The translations under genes and the position numbers were made by a program. From a virus: a DNA stretch of 50,658 nt. Below, in pieces: positions 43,514 through 50,658 of this stretch (its first letter is position 1; the number at the start of each line of letters is the position of its first letter). The stretch lies in IMG/VR virus record IMGVR_UViG_3300046543_000190, positions 1 through 50,658 of that record; one strand, written 5' to 3'. The notes beneath the pieces were generated by a model that was given only the letters and a program-made list of their open reading frames with translations, was not told the DNA's origin and did not search any database.

Positions 43514-43545
43514 AGTCTGACCGCGATCGATCCGAATGTGTGACA
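43514..43545 (-). promoter_or_regulatory. whiB promoter with operator arm
   Basis: On the minus strand TGTCACACAT (43545-43536) contains GTCACA, then a 19-base spacer and CAGACT (43519-43514), then 6 bases to the ATG. The decamer equals the left arm of the operator at 20635. The second arm of the palindrome is absent. Confidence 0.55.
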
Positions 43546-43693
43546 TTTGACTAAATGCTTGCATTCGCCGTTTCGGTCTGATTGAATCGCAGTCAGTAAA
43601 CCTCATCGCGCAAGCGGCGTGGGTGCCGATCAATTCGGTTCTGAAGGATGCAGACGCATCCCATCGATCAACGATGCAACATCAGGAGCCGAA

Positions 43694-45433
43694 ATGACAA
43701 TCGAAGAAATTCTCGCCAAGATCGCAGAACTGAAGTCAGCTGGGGTCGACACCCTGACAGCCGACCAGTGCGCCGAACTGAAGTCCCTCATCGTCGAGGC
43801 TGACAAGGCCATTCCCGACGACATCGACATCGAGGACGTTCCAGTCGTGAACGAACTCTCGGAATTGATCAAGGCCGTCAACACCCGTTTGGACGCCATC
43901 GCGACACAAGTCAAGGAAGCCGCCGACGCGCGCGCCGCTGCAAAGCAGGCCATCGCTGACGCCGTCGACCCGAAGGCATCCGACGAGCCGGTCGTTGACC
44001 CTGACGCCGACGCGGACGCCCCCAAGGACCCCGACGCTGACACAGACGCGGACGCCGAACAGGTCGACGCGGACGCCAAGACCCCGGCGCTGGCCGCATC
44101 GGTGACGACTCGTCCCCGCTTCGGCAACTCGCCCTCGAACATGGCGCGTGGCGGCAAGACCGTCAACATCTCGCCAGAACTCGACAGTGGCGCGGGGCGG
44201 ATCGCCCTACTCGCCGCTGCGAACCTCGACGGCATCCCATCGGGAACGCCGTTCGCGGACAAGGAATCGCTGGCAAGGGGATTCGAAACAGTCATCCGAC
44301 GCATCGCCGCCAATGGCGACGTTGGTCGTTGGCTTGTTGCATCGGCGGACTACTCGGGCATGTTCCCTGACGAGCGTCGTCTGCGCGAAGGCGAACTGTC
44401 GAGCAACGATCGCAAGATGGGCGAACTCGCAAACCTCGTCGCATCCGGTGGCATCCCGCAGCCCTACAACGTCGCCTATGACCTCGAAACGGTCGCGAGT
44501 GACGCCACACCGTTCGCGGACGGTTGCGGTTCGGTCATGCAGTGCAACCGTGGCGGTCTGAGTTTCCGTCTGCCCCTGTCGGTTGGATCATTGTCCAGCT
44601 CGACCGGTACATGGTCGGCTGCGACTGACGCGAACCCCGGAGGCTCGACCAAGGCGATCTACACCGCACCGGTCCTGACATCCACATCGGCCACGGTCAA
44701 CGCCATCACGACCCGAATCCAGTTCGGAAACTTGATGGGTCAGTTCGACCCCGAGTCGATCGCGATGTATATGGACCTGTCGGCATCAGCCACGGCGCGT
44801 CAGCGCGAGATCACGTTGCTCACCACACTGCAGGCTGCAGCTGGTGTCAACACGATCACGTCAGCCAAGATTCTTGGCGAGTCGCGCGACTGGCTGGCAA
44901 CGGTGTTCCAGACTGCCGCACGATTCCGGTTCGTCAACCGCATCCCCAAGACGCAGCGACTCGTCGTCGTGTTGCCTGAATACGTCAAGACGATCATGAA
45001 CATCGACCGTCTCTACGAGCAGGCGCACAGTTCACCGGTCGACACCTTCCAGATGCCGGACAGCTACTGGGACGACTGCTTGGCGTCCGAGAACATCCGT
45101 GCCATCTGGACGGAGGACGCGCTTGGTGCCAACGCAGGTGCCGGAACATTCGTCACCCAGCAGCTCGCGGACTTCACGACCGGCGCATTGCAAGCGTTCC
45201 CCACGGCGATCATGTGGAACATGTATTGCGACGGCATGGTTCAGCGTCTTGACGCTGGTCTGTTGAACCTCGGTGTCGTTCGCGACTCGATCCTCGACGG
45301 AACCAACGACTATGAAATCTTCCGCGAAGTGTTCGAGACGGTCGCCTACCGTGGCCCGACGAACATGCTTCTGCAGATCGTTTCAACCACGCACGCGACC
45401 GGCGCATCGTCGCTGCCCATCGCAGTCAGCTAG
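43694..45433 (+). CDS. Major capsid protein (HK97 fold)
   Basis: 579 residues from ATG 43694, after AGGAG. The N-terminal 70 residues are helical (delta/scaffold-like), then an Asp/Ala-rich acidic repeat (about 95-140), then the mature HK97-like capsid domain from about residue 150 (VNISPELDSGAGRIALLAAANL ... RFVNRIPKTQRLVVVLPEY). The N-terminal part would be removed by the protease. Head shell subunit. Confidence 0.85.
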   Translation: MTIEEILAKIAELKSAGVDTLTADQCAELKSLIVEADKAIPDDIDIEDVPVVNELSELIKAVNTRLDAIATQVKEAADARAAAKQAIADAVDPKASDEPVVDPDADADAPKDPDADTDADAEQVDADAKTPALAASVTTRPRFGNSPSNMARGGKTVNISPELDSGAGRIALLAAANLDGIPSGTPFADKESLARGFETVIRRIAANGDVGRWLVASADYSGMFPDERRLREGELSSNDRKMGELANLVASGGIPQPYNVAYDLETVASDATPFADGCGSVMQCNRGGLSFRLPLSVGSLSSSTGTWSAATDANPGGSTKAIYTAPVLTSTSATVNAITTRIQFGNLMGQFDPESIAMYMDLSASATARQREITLLTTLQAAAGVNTITSAKILGESRDWLATVFQTAARFRFVNRIPKTQRLVVVLPEYVKTIMNIDRLYEQAHSSPVDTFQMPDSYWDDCLASENIRAIWTEDALGANAGAGTFVTQQLADFTTGALQAFPTAIMWNMYCDGMVQRLDAGLLNLGVVRDSILDGTNDYEIFREVFETVAYRGPTNMLLQIVSTTHATGASSLPIAVS

Positions 45434-45444
45434 GCCCGTAGTTC

Positions 45445-46461
45445 ATGGCCCTGCCCGCTGGCTTCGCGCCAGTCCCGCTTCCGGCGATACCGCCGAGGCC
45501 CCCACAGGTCACGCTTGTTGGGTCCTCGGTGGTGCCTTCGGGCGAGGGGGACGAGACGACATTCACTTGGCCTGACGGCAGTCCCGATTGGAATTTGAAG
45601 TCGGGCGCGTCAGGCGATGGGGAACCGGCGTCGAACTGGATGTCGCTCATGGCCGAAGTCAACGCTCGCGATGACGAGAAGTGGACGCGCAACGGCATTG
45701 CGTATCTACCTCGTCCTCACGCAGCAGCGACGACTCGTGACATCAACGACACGACGACAGTCGACACGCCGACGCAGTCGGAGTTGTTGAAGATCGTCAA
45801 CTATCTGCCGATCTGGCACTTCGTTCAATACACGGCGTCATCGTTTGGATTCGAGACGATCGAATACATCCAATGGGCGAAGGACTGGTTAGAGGCAGCA
45901 CTACCCGCATCGATCGAGTACGAGTTCTGGACCGGCACGCGCGCGCAAGCGATCACGAACTGTCCGAATAACTACCTGACGAACATCCCCGACGCCGCGC
46001 ACAATCTGACGCCGGGATCAACGACCACTACTGACGGCACGCCCTGTTCAATCGCCAAGGGTCTAGCGATCCTGCAAGGTGCGATTCGTGGAGCGGGATT
46101 CGGCGGACAGGGAATGATCCACTGTCAGCCACAGGTCACACCGAACCTGTTGTCGACGAGGCGTCAGGGCAAGTTGCTACTCGACCAATTCGACAATTAC
46201 CTCGTGCCCGGTGCGGGCTATCCCGGCACGAAGCCCGATGGAACTGCGCCGGCAGCGGGAACGTCATGGATGTACGCCACTGATCTCGTGATGACGCGCA
46301 TCCAAAAGGTCGGACGAGTGTTCCCATCGACAATGGCCGAGGCCACTGACCACACTCAGACGGCAACGACCAACGAGATCACGTTCCGCGCGGGCAAGAT
46401 GGCCGCTGCCTACTGGGACAATTACGTTCACTACGCGGTCTGCGTCAACCTTCCGAGCTAA
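45445..46461 (+). CDS. Capsid-associated structural protein
   Basis: 338 residues, directly after the major capsid gene. A Pro-rich N terminus is followed by an alpha/beta domain and a C terminus (VMTRIQKVGRVFPSTMAEATDH ... KMAAAYWDNYVHYAVCVNLPS) that recalls the end of encapsulin/HK97-type shells. It may be a second shell or penton protein or a decoration protein; not decided here. Confidence 0.5.
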   Translation: MALPAGFAPVPLPAIPPRPPQVTLVGSSVVPSGEGDETTFTWPDGSPDWNLKSGASGDGEPASNWMSLMAEVNARDDEKWTRNGIAYLPRPHAAATTRDINDTTTVDTPTQSELLKIVNYLPIWHFVQYTASSFGFETIEYIQWAKDWLEAALPASIEYEFWTGTRAQAITNCPNNYLTNIPDAAHNLTPGSTTTTDGTPCSIAKGLAILQGAIRGAGFGGQGMIHCQPQVTPNLLSTRRQGKLLLDQFDNYLVPGAGYPGTKPDGTAPAAGTSWMYATDLVMTRIQKVGRVFPSTMAEATDHTQTATTNEITFRAGKMAAAYWDNYVHYAVCVNLPS

Positions 46462-46473
46462 CAGGAGCATCCA

Positions 46474-47703
46474 ATGACCACCACGCTTGTACCCGGCGCA
46501 GCGATTGAAGTCGATGTCATGCGGATTTGTCCGCTCGACGTCAACGGCTACCTCATCTCTGGTCAGTCGAACTACGTCACCGACACGCTGGTCAAGGTCA
46601 CCCCGACCCTCGTGGTCGAGACAGGCGACGACACAGTCGTCAAGGCCGCATCGGGCGACATCGGTGCCAACTTCCGGCACAGTGATATTCCGAAGTACGC
46701 GACGATCGCGATCGAACTGGCGATCCCGAACCCGAACCTGATCGCCGCCCTCTGCGGTGGCACGGTGTTCAACTCGACGTCAACGGCCCTCGGTGCCCCG
46801 ACTGGTCTCACAGCGGCGGCGCAGACCACATTGGGCGTCTTGGCGAACGGCGAATACGGCTACGGCATCAGCCAAGGCAACAGCTTCGGTGAGTCACCGG
46901 TATCGACAGAGGTCGATGTCGCGGTCACAGGACCGACAGGCGCGGTGTTGCTGCAAGGTGCGACGATCGCCGCAGGCGCGACCTACATGCGTTTCTACGG
47001 ACGTTCACCGGGCAACCTGCAGCTACTGGGTCAACTGGCGAACATCGGGACGCAGACGACCAACGCCTCATCGGGCACGACACCCACGTCGCTGACGATG
47101 GTGGCGCTGACCAAGCCGATCCCGAAGGGCTACACCTTCACCATCGCGGGTGACACGAACACGCCAAAGATCGTGTTCACGACCACGGCGGCTGCCGGTG
47201 TCGGCGCGCTATCGATTCCGGTGTCCATATCCTCGACGCCGATCACCACGATCGTCGCTGCCGCCCTCGTGCCCTGCTTCATCGACGATGGATCAGTCAC
47301 GTCTCTCGGTGCCAAGCCGATCCCGGCTGGTGGGACTGACCTGTCGGCGGGACCGGGCAACAACATTGGCTATCAGGACAGTCAGCTCGCGCTCGTCGGC
47401 AACGACAGTGGCGTATCGATCGAGATGTGGTCCAAGCGAATCATTCGCGGTCGCTGGCAAACCGACTATCCCTACTGGTGGACGGTGTTGCCGAAGGTGC
47501 GCGGCATCCACTTGACGACATCGGATTACACGAACGCGAACCAGCAGACAATGGCTGAGGGCATCGCGGACGAGAACCCCAACTGGGCGAACGGTCCCGA
47601 TGGAACGTGGCCGTCCGACTCGACGAAATGGCGTCAGCGTGAAGTCTGCGGACGTCAGATCGTGCCAGTGCCCACAGTCGTCCCCTACGCGAACCTCTAT
47701 TAG
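46474..47703 (+). CDS. Major tail protein
   Basis: 409 residues after AGGAG. VKAASGDIGANFRHSDIPKY and IELAIPNPNLIAALCGG near the N terminus match the conserved tail tube family of actinophages. A central domain (about 105-285) looks like an inserted fibronectin/Ig-type module (APTGLTAAAQTTLGVL). The C-terminal part returns to the tube fold (WWTVLPKVRGI). It lies before the connector genes, which is not the usual order. Confidence 0.65.
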   Translation: MTTTLVPGAAIEVDVMRICPLDVNGYLISGQSNYVTDTLVKVTPTLVVETGDDTVVKAASGDIGANFRHSDIPKYATIAIELAIPNPNLIAALCGGTVFNSTSTALGAPTGLTAAAQTTLGVLANGEYGYGISQGNSFGESPVSTEVDVAVTGPTGAVLLQGATIAAGATYMRFYGRSPGNLQLLGQLANIGTQTTNASSGTTPTSLTMVALTKPIPKGYTFTIAGDTNTPKIVFTTTAAAGVGALSIPVSISSTPITTIVAAALVPCFIDDGSVTSLGAKPIPAGGTDLSAGPGNNIGYQDSQLALVGNDSGVSIEMWSKRIIRGRWQTDYPYWWTVLPKVRGIHLTTSDYTNANQQTMAEGIADENPNWANGPDGTWPSDSTKWRQREVCGRQIVPVPTVVPYANLY

Positions 47704-47715
47704 TCGGGAGCGAAC

Positions 47716-48594
47716 GTGGCTCGAAGTGGCCCTTGTTCACCTTGGATTACTGCGGGAGATGTCGCCAACAACGTCAAAGTTCTGCAGGCCATCGCGAACT
47801 ACAACGATCAGAACGACACACCGCTCACGACTGATCAGATCAACGCACTTTGCTCGACGGCTGCTGAGGCCGCGACGGAGGTTCTGTATCGACTGACGGC
47901 GATGATGTATACCGGCGCGTGTGGTCCCGTGACCATTCGACCGGTCGCACGTCCGCTCAACAACGACGCGCGTGCGTGGCTGAATGCGTGGGGCTATGGG
48001 GCCTACGCCAACGGTGTCTTTCAATCGTTCGCCGTGCCACCTGTCGTCAGCTCGTTCGGCCCGAACTACTTGCCGGTGATCGAACTGTTCGACTACCCGG
48101 TCAATGAGATCAGCGAAGTCAAGATCGACGGCGTCGTGATCCCGCCCGACGAGTACGAACTGCGCGCACAACGCCATCTCGTGCGCCTTCGCACATCAGC
48201 GACCGCCGTGCCGACTGAGATATGGGGCTGGCCGTACACACAGGTTCAGGACCTTCCCGACACCGAGGAAGGGACGTTCAGCGTCACCTACACCTACGGG
48301 CAAGACCCCGGATCGATGGGGCGTGTGGCCTGCACCGCACTGGCGGTCTACTTGGTCCTCCCGCAGCTGGGTGATGTCACACAATTCCCCGAACGAGTTG
48401 TCACGATCAACCGACAGGGCACGACTGTTCAGATCGCGTCACCGATCGACATGATCGCTAAAGGTCAGACCGGCATCGAGGAAGTCGACCTATGGGTGCT
48501 GTCCGTAAATCCCAATAAGCGACGCCGACAGGCGTTAGTGTTCAGTCCAGATAGGCCATCAACACGCCGAACGGCGTCGCCAACAATCACTTGA
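47716..48594 (+). CDS. Head-tail adaptor protein
   Basis: 292 residues, GTG start. The layout, helical N terminus (ALCSTAAEAATEVLYRLT), central beta region (VKIDGVVIPPDEYEL) and TYTYGQDPGSMGRVACTALAVYL, fits the adaptor family that joins portal and tail. Basic tail. Confidence 0.65.
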   Translation: MARSGPCSPWITAGDVANNVKVLQAIANYNDQNDTPLTTDQINALCSTAAEAATEVLYRLTAMMYTGACGPVTIRPVARPLNNDARAWLNAWGYGAYANGVFQSFAVPPVVSSFGPNYLPVIELFDYPVNEISEVKIDGVVIPPDEYELRAQRHLVRLRTSATAVPTEIWGWPYTQVQDLPDTEEGTFSVTYTYGQDPGSMGRVACTALAVYLVLPQLGDVTQFPERVVTINRQGTTVQIASPIDMIAKGQTGIEEVDLWVLSVNPNKRRRQALVFSPDRPSTRRTASPTIT

Positions 48595-48606
48595 TAGGGA
48601 GCCAAC

Positions 48607-48876
48607 ATGTCACCCGAATACACCGACGACAAGGGCACCAAGACTGTCCTGTCAATGGAATCGTCTCAGTTGCTCACCGCTGACGAGATCGCACACTTCG
48701 AAACGACTGGCGAAGCGCCGGACTTCAATGAGTTGGCCGCGCGTGACCTTGCCGCGCAACAGGCCGCGCTCGCTGCGAACGCTCCCGAGCCAGCAGCCGT
48801 CGACGAGCCGGTCGACACACCGGTCGACGAGGATGTTTCACATGAAACATCAGACACCGAGGACGCGCCCGCGTGA
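48607..48876 (+). CDS. Small acidic protein containing a parS-like site
   Basis: 89 residues, acidic, helical first half, disordered Pro/Asp/Glu tail. It lies among connector genes. Its DNA near the 3' end contains a near-perfect parS palindrome (separate entry). Function of the protein unknown. Confidence 0.5.
   Translation: MSPEYTDDKGTKTVLSMESSQLLTADEIAHFETTGEAPDFNELAARDLAAQQAALAANAPEPAAVDEPVDTPVDEDVSHETSDTEDAPA
48832..48851. promoter_or_regulatory. parS-like palindrome
   Basis: TGTTTCACATGAAACA (48834-48849) differs from the bacterial parS consensus TGTTTCACGTGAAACA at one central base. The arms GATGTTTCA and TGAAACATC are perfect inverted repeats. It is in coding sequence, so selection on the protein does not explain the symmetry by itself. 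Confidence 0.5.
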
Positions 48877-49178
48877 GCGAGTTCGCATTCCCCGTTGCTC
48901 GATTCAAGTCGGCTGACGCCACGTCCGAGGAAGTCGCATTCCTCGTCGATGAGTTCGATCGGTCGGACATCTCGATTCAACGTGCAATCAGCGAACACTT
49001 CACGTCAGTCGCAGACGGTGATCTGCGCGACTACCTCGATGCGCGTCGCGCCAATGGCGATTTCGCCGTTGCGGACGCACCGAAGGCCAAGGCTTCAAAA
49101 ACGTTGACCCCTGACGACACAGAGGAATCTGGCGATGCCACCGAGGACGATAAGCACGTCTCCGCACCTGCGGAGTAG
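48873..49178 (+). CDS. Head-tail connector-like small protein
   Basis: 101 residues, GTG overlapping the upstream stop. Helical core (VDEFDRSDISIQRAISEHFTS) and acidic tail. By position a stopper or accessory connector; no firm family. Confidence 0.45.
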   Translation: MSEFAFPVARFKSADATSEEVAFLVDEFDRSDISIQRAISEHFTSVADGDLRDYLDARRANGDFAVADAPKAKASKTLTPDDTEESGDATEDDKHVSAPAE

Positions 49179-49180
49179 CC

Positions 49181-49672
49181 ATGCAGCTCGCCACTCTCGG
49201 CGCAGACGTCCATAGCCTGCTAGATCAGTTCGTCGAGGACCTGACCGATCAGGGGATCGTGATTCCCAAGTTGGTATTCGTCGGGTCCGGCGAGATCGCG
49301 TGGGATGGACCACTGCTCGCGATCCACCTAAATAATTTGCCGTCCGGTGAACCCGGTGTCCCACAGGGCGCGATGCGAGTCGCTGACCAATACCACTTCA
49401 ACGTCTCGCTGTTCGTGATGTTGCTGCGTGAGGTCGCGTCAGTTGGCCCGAACAGTGGACGCGCGCAAACCCCCAGTGCCAAGGCCATGAACGCCGAAGG
49501 CATGGCGTCGTTCAATGACGCCGCAGCACTCACGCTGGCAGCGGTCAACATCTTCGGTGATTACTCATCGACCACCTATGGCGAGACGGTCAAGATCATC
49601 GGCACTGATCCGGTCGGTCCCTACGGCGGTCTAGCCGGTGTACGTCTCCGCGTCGATCTGAATGTCCACTGA
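49181..49672 (+). CDS. Tail terminator-like protein
   Basis: 163 residues. Beta-rich with YHFNVSLFVMLLREVASVGPN and VRLRVDLNVH, which resembles tail terminator/neck proteins that cap the tube. Position between connector and gp10-like genes supports this. Confidence 0.55.
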   Translation: MQLATLGADVHSLLDQFVEDLTDQGIVIPKLVFVGSGEIAWDGPLLAIHLNNLPSGEPGVPQGAMRVADQYHFNVSLFVMLLREVASVGPNSGRAQTPSAKAMNAEGMASFNDAAALTLAAVNIFGDYSSTTYGETVKIIGTDPVGPYGGLAGVRLRVDLNVH

Positions 49673-50097
49673 TGGCTGACGTCAAGATCATCATCGACGG
49701 TCGTGTGATCGAGGACATGTTGCGCTCACCTTCCGGTGCGATGGGGCGCTTCATGCTGGGCGGCGCGGAGATCGTTCGCTTGGCGGCGATTGAGGATTGT
49801 CCGCGTGATGGCACATCGATTCATTCGGTTCCGCTGCACCAATCGATCGTGACGCGCTACGAGGAAACGGAGTTCGGGTTCAGCGTGCGGATCGTCGCAC
49901 AAGCTCCCTACGCAGCGGCAGTTCACGAGGGCGCGAAGCCTCACGTCATCAACGCCAAACCGGGCAAGATGCTTGCGTTCGAATGGCCGACCGGACCCAA
50001 TGGACCGGGTATGTATTTCTTTAAGTCGGTCAATCATCCCGGTAATCAAGGCAATCCATTCTTGAGTAAGAACCTGCGTCTATTCGGCGCGATCTAG
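49672..50097 (+). CDS. HK97 gp10-like tail completion protein
   Basis: 141 residues starting in the upstream stop. EFGFSVRIVAQAPYAAAVHEGAKPH is the signature of HK97 gp10-type head-tail/tail completion proteins. C terminus HPGNQGNPFLSKNLR is also typical. Joins head and tail. Confidence 0.75.
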   Translation: MADVKIIIDGRVIEDMLRSPSGAMGRFMLGGAEIVRLAAIEDCPRDGTSIHSVPLHQSIVTRYEETEFGFSVRIVAQAPYAAAVHEGAKPHVINAKPGKMLAFEWPTGPNGPGMYFFKSVNHPGNQGNPFLSKNLRLFGAI

Positions 50098-50107
50098 GAA
50101 GGAACAC

Positions 50108-50608
50108 ATGACACAACTGAAGCCCATTGGACTCGTTGAAAACCTCGACGAACTTGACCTGTCACCATTCGAGCAGCCGGTGTTCGGTTACACGATGGAG
50201 AAGGAGCCGGTCGAATTCGTCATCTTGTTCCGGCGCACCGCGATCCAGCAGATCATGTTCGACATGATGAGCCAATCGACCATTGTCCCCGCCCACGTTG
50301 GCGATGACGGAAAGATGGTGCCAGAGAAAACAACGGTGCCGACTCAGCTCGCCATGCAGTTCCTCGACGATCACATTGTCAACGCCGAAGAATGGCACGA
50401 TTGGCTGCGCCGTCCCGATGTCTACATTCACACCGACACCATCGGGGCCGTCGCGATTGCGTTGGCGAATGTGTATCTGCCCGACGATGTCCCTACTTCT
50501 CAGCTGTCCGACTTGCAGGGTGGTCCCGAAGCGCCGAGCGGGACTACGCGGGCCGCTGCCGACTTTTTGGCGTCGACTACCGAAGCCTCAGTGTCAGCGA
50601 GCGCCTAG
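50108..50608 (+). CDS. Tail assembly chaperone, short form
   Basis: 166 residues after AGGAAGGAA. Located just upstream (on a circle) of the tape measure gene, as is usual. The acidic helical protein assists tape measure folding. The frame-0 stop is at 50606-50608; a slippery site at 50563-50569 would yield the longer form. Confidence 0.75.
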   Translation: MTQLKPIGLVENLDELDLSPFEQPVFGYTMEKEPVEFVILFRRTAIQQIMFDMMSQSTIVPAHVGDDGKMVPEKTTVPTQLAMQFLDDHIVNAEEWHDWLRRPDVYIHTDTIGAVAIALANVYLPDDVPTSQLSDLQGGPEAPSGTTRAAADFLASTTEASVSASA

Positions 50609-50658
50609 ACGTGACCTACGCTCTCGCCGTCGATGATGTGGAACAACGCGGACAGATT
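50569..50658 (+). CDS. Chaperone frameshift extension (partial, runs off window)
   Basis: In the -1 frame, from the CTTTTTG run (50563-50569), the sequence reads GVDYRSLSVSERL then DVTYALAVDDVEQRGQI with no stop before the window end. The FGVDYRSLS pattern resembles the second frame of actinophage tail chaperones. Joined to base 1 it gains one Phe and ends at TGA 4-6, overlapping the tape measure start. This is the expected G-GT frameshift arrangement. Confidence 0.65.

Noticed and set aside
43630-44313. Long minus-strand frame opposite the major capsid gene
   Set aside because: It mirrors the acidic repeat of the capsid gene, has no ribosome site and no recognisable product; an antisense shadow.
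1-50658. CRISPR array, integrase or attachment site
   Set aside because: No regularly spaced repeats with spacers, and no tyrosine or serine recombinase motif were seen; the iterons at 11.7 kb are too closely spaced and too few.

Overview
The window reads as one essentially complete tailed-phage genome (siphovirus type) infecting an actinomycete. Almost every gene lies on the + strand, and genes are packed with ATGA/GTGA stop-start overlaps. The host is inferred from a WhiB-family regulator, an Rpf-like lipoprotein, a gp3/RDF-like protein of the kind seen in actinophages, frequent GTG starts and probable leaderless transcripts. Base composition looks moderately GC-rich by eye (not computed). 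I see no integrase, no excisionase next to an integrase, no tRNA, no rRNA and no CRISPR array, so a strictly lytic life style is the simplest reading. The genus of the host cannot be named.

The ends fit together. The -1 frame of the tail assembly chaperone runs off the right end, and if that end is joined to base 1 it reaches a stop that overlaps the first codon of the tape measure gene. This suggests a circular or circularly permuted molecule opened at an arbitrary point.

Layout: 1-5.5 kb tape measure and tail-tip proteins. 5.5-8.3 kb lysis cassette: NlpC/P60-like hydrolase, two small membrane proteins, a second cysteine peptidase-like protein and a holin-like protein, closed by a hairpin terminator. 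8.4-12.3 kb DNA metabolism: HNH nuclease, RecB/Cas4-like exonuclease, gp3-like protein, and a winged-helix replication protein whose gene contains an iteron array (probable origin). 12.3-20.6 kb a long run of small genes, including a J-domain protein, an HNH-like protein, an Ead/Ea22-like protein and an exported SASA/SGNH esterase. 20.6-24.5 kb an autoregulated ribbon-helix-helix repressor, small and large terminase and small structural genes. 24.5-29.9 kb a 1782-residue tail fibre with a pectate-lyase-type beta-helix. 30.7-34.6 kb a portal interrupted by an intein and fused to a MuF-like tail. 34.6-39.5 kb HNH genes, small promoter-driven genes, RusA and an Rpf-like lipoprotein. 39.5-41.8 kb capsid maturation protease. 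41.8-43.5 kb HNH, small genes and the single minus-strand gene, whiB. 43.7-50.6 kb major capsid, major tail and connector proteins, and the frameshifted chaperone that leads back to the tape measure.

The most interesting signals are regulatory and cis-acting. There is a family of at least five phage promoters sharing TCTAGT-N6-TATAGT, several firing directly at an ATG. A palindromic operator has one arm repeated at the whiB promoter. Iterons with 22-bp spacing lie inside the replication gene, as in lambda O. A 15-of-16 match to the bacterial parS site sits in a head gene. Two HNH genes carry matching 5' hairpins with a compensatory base change.
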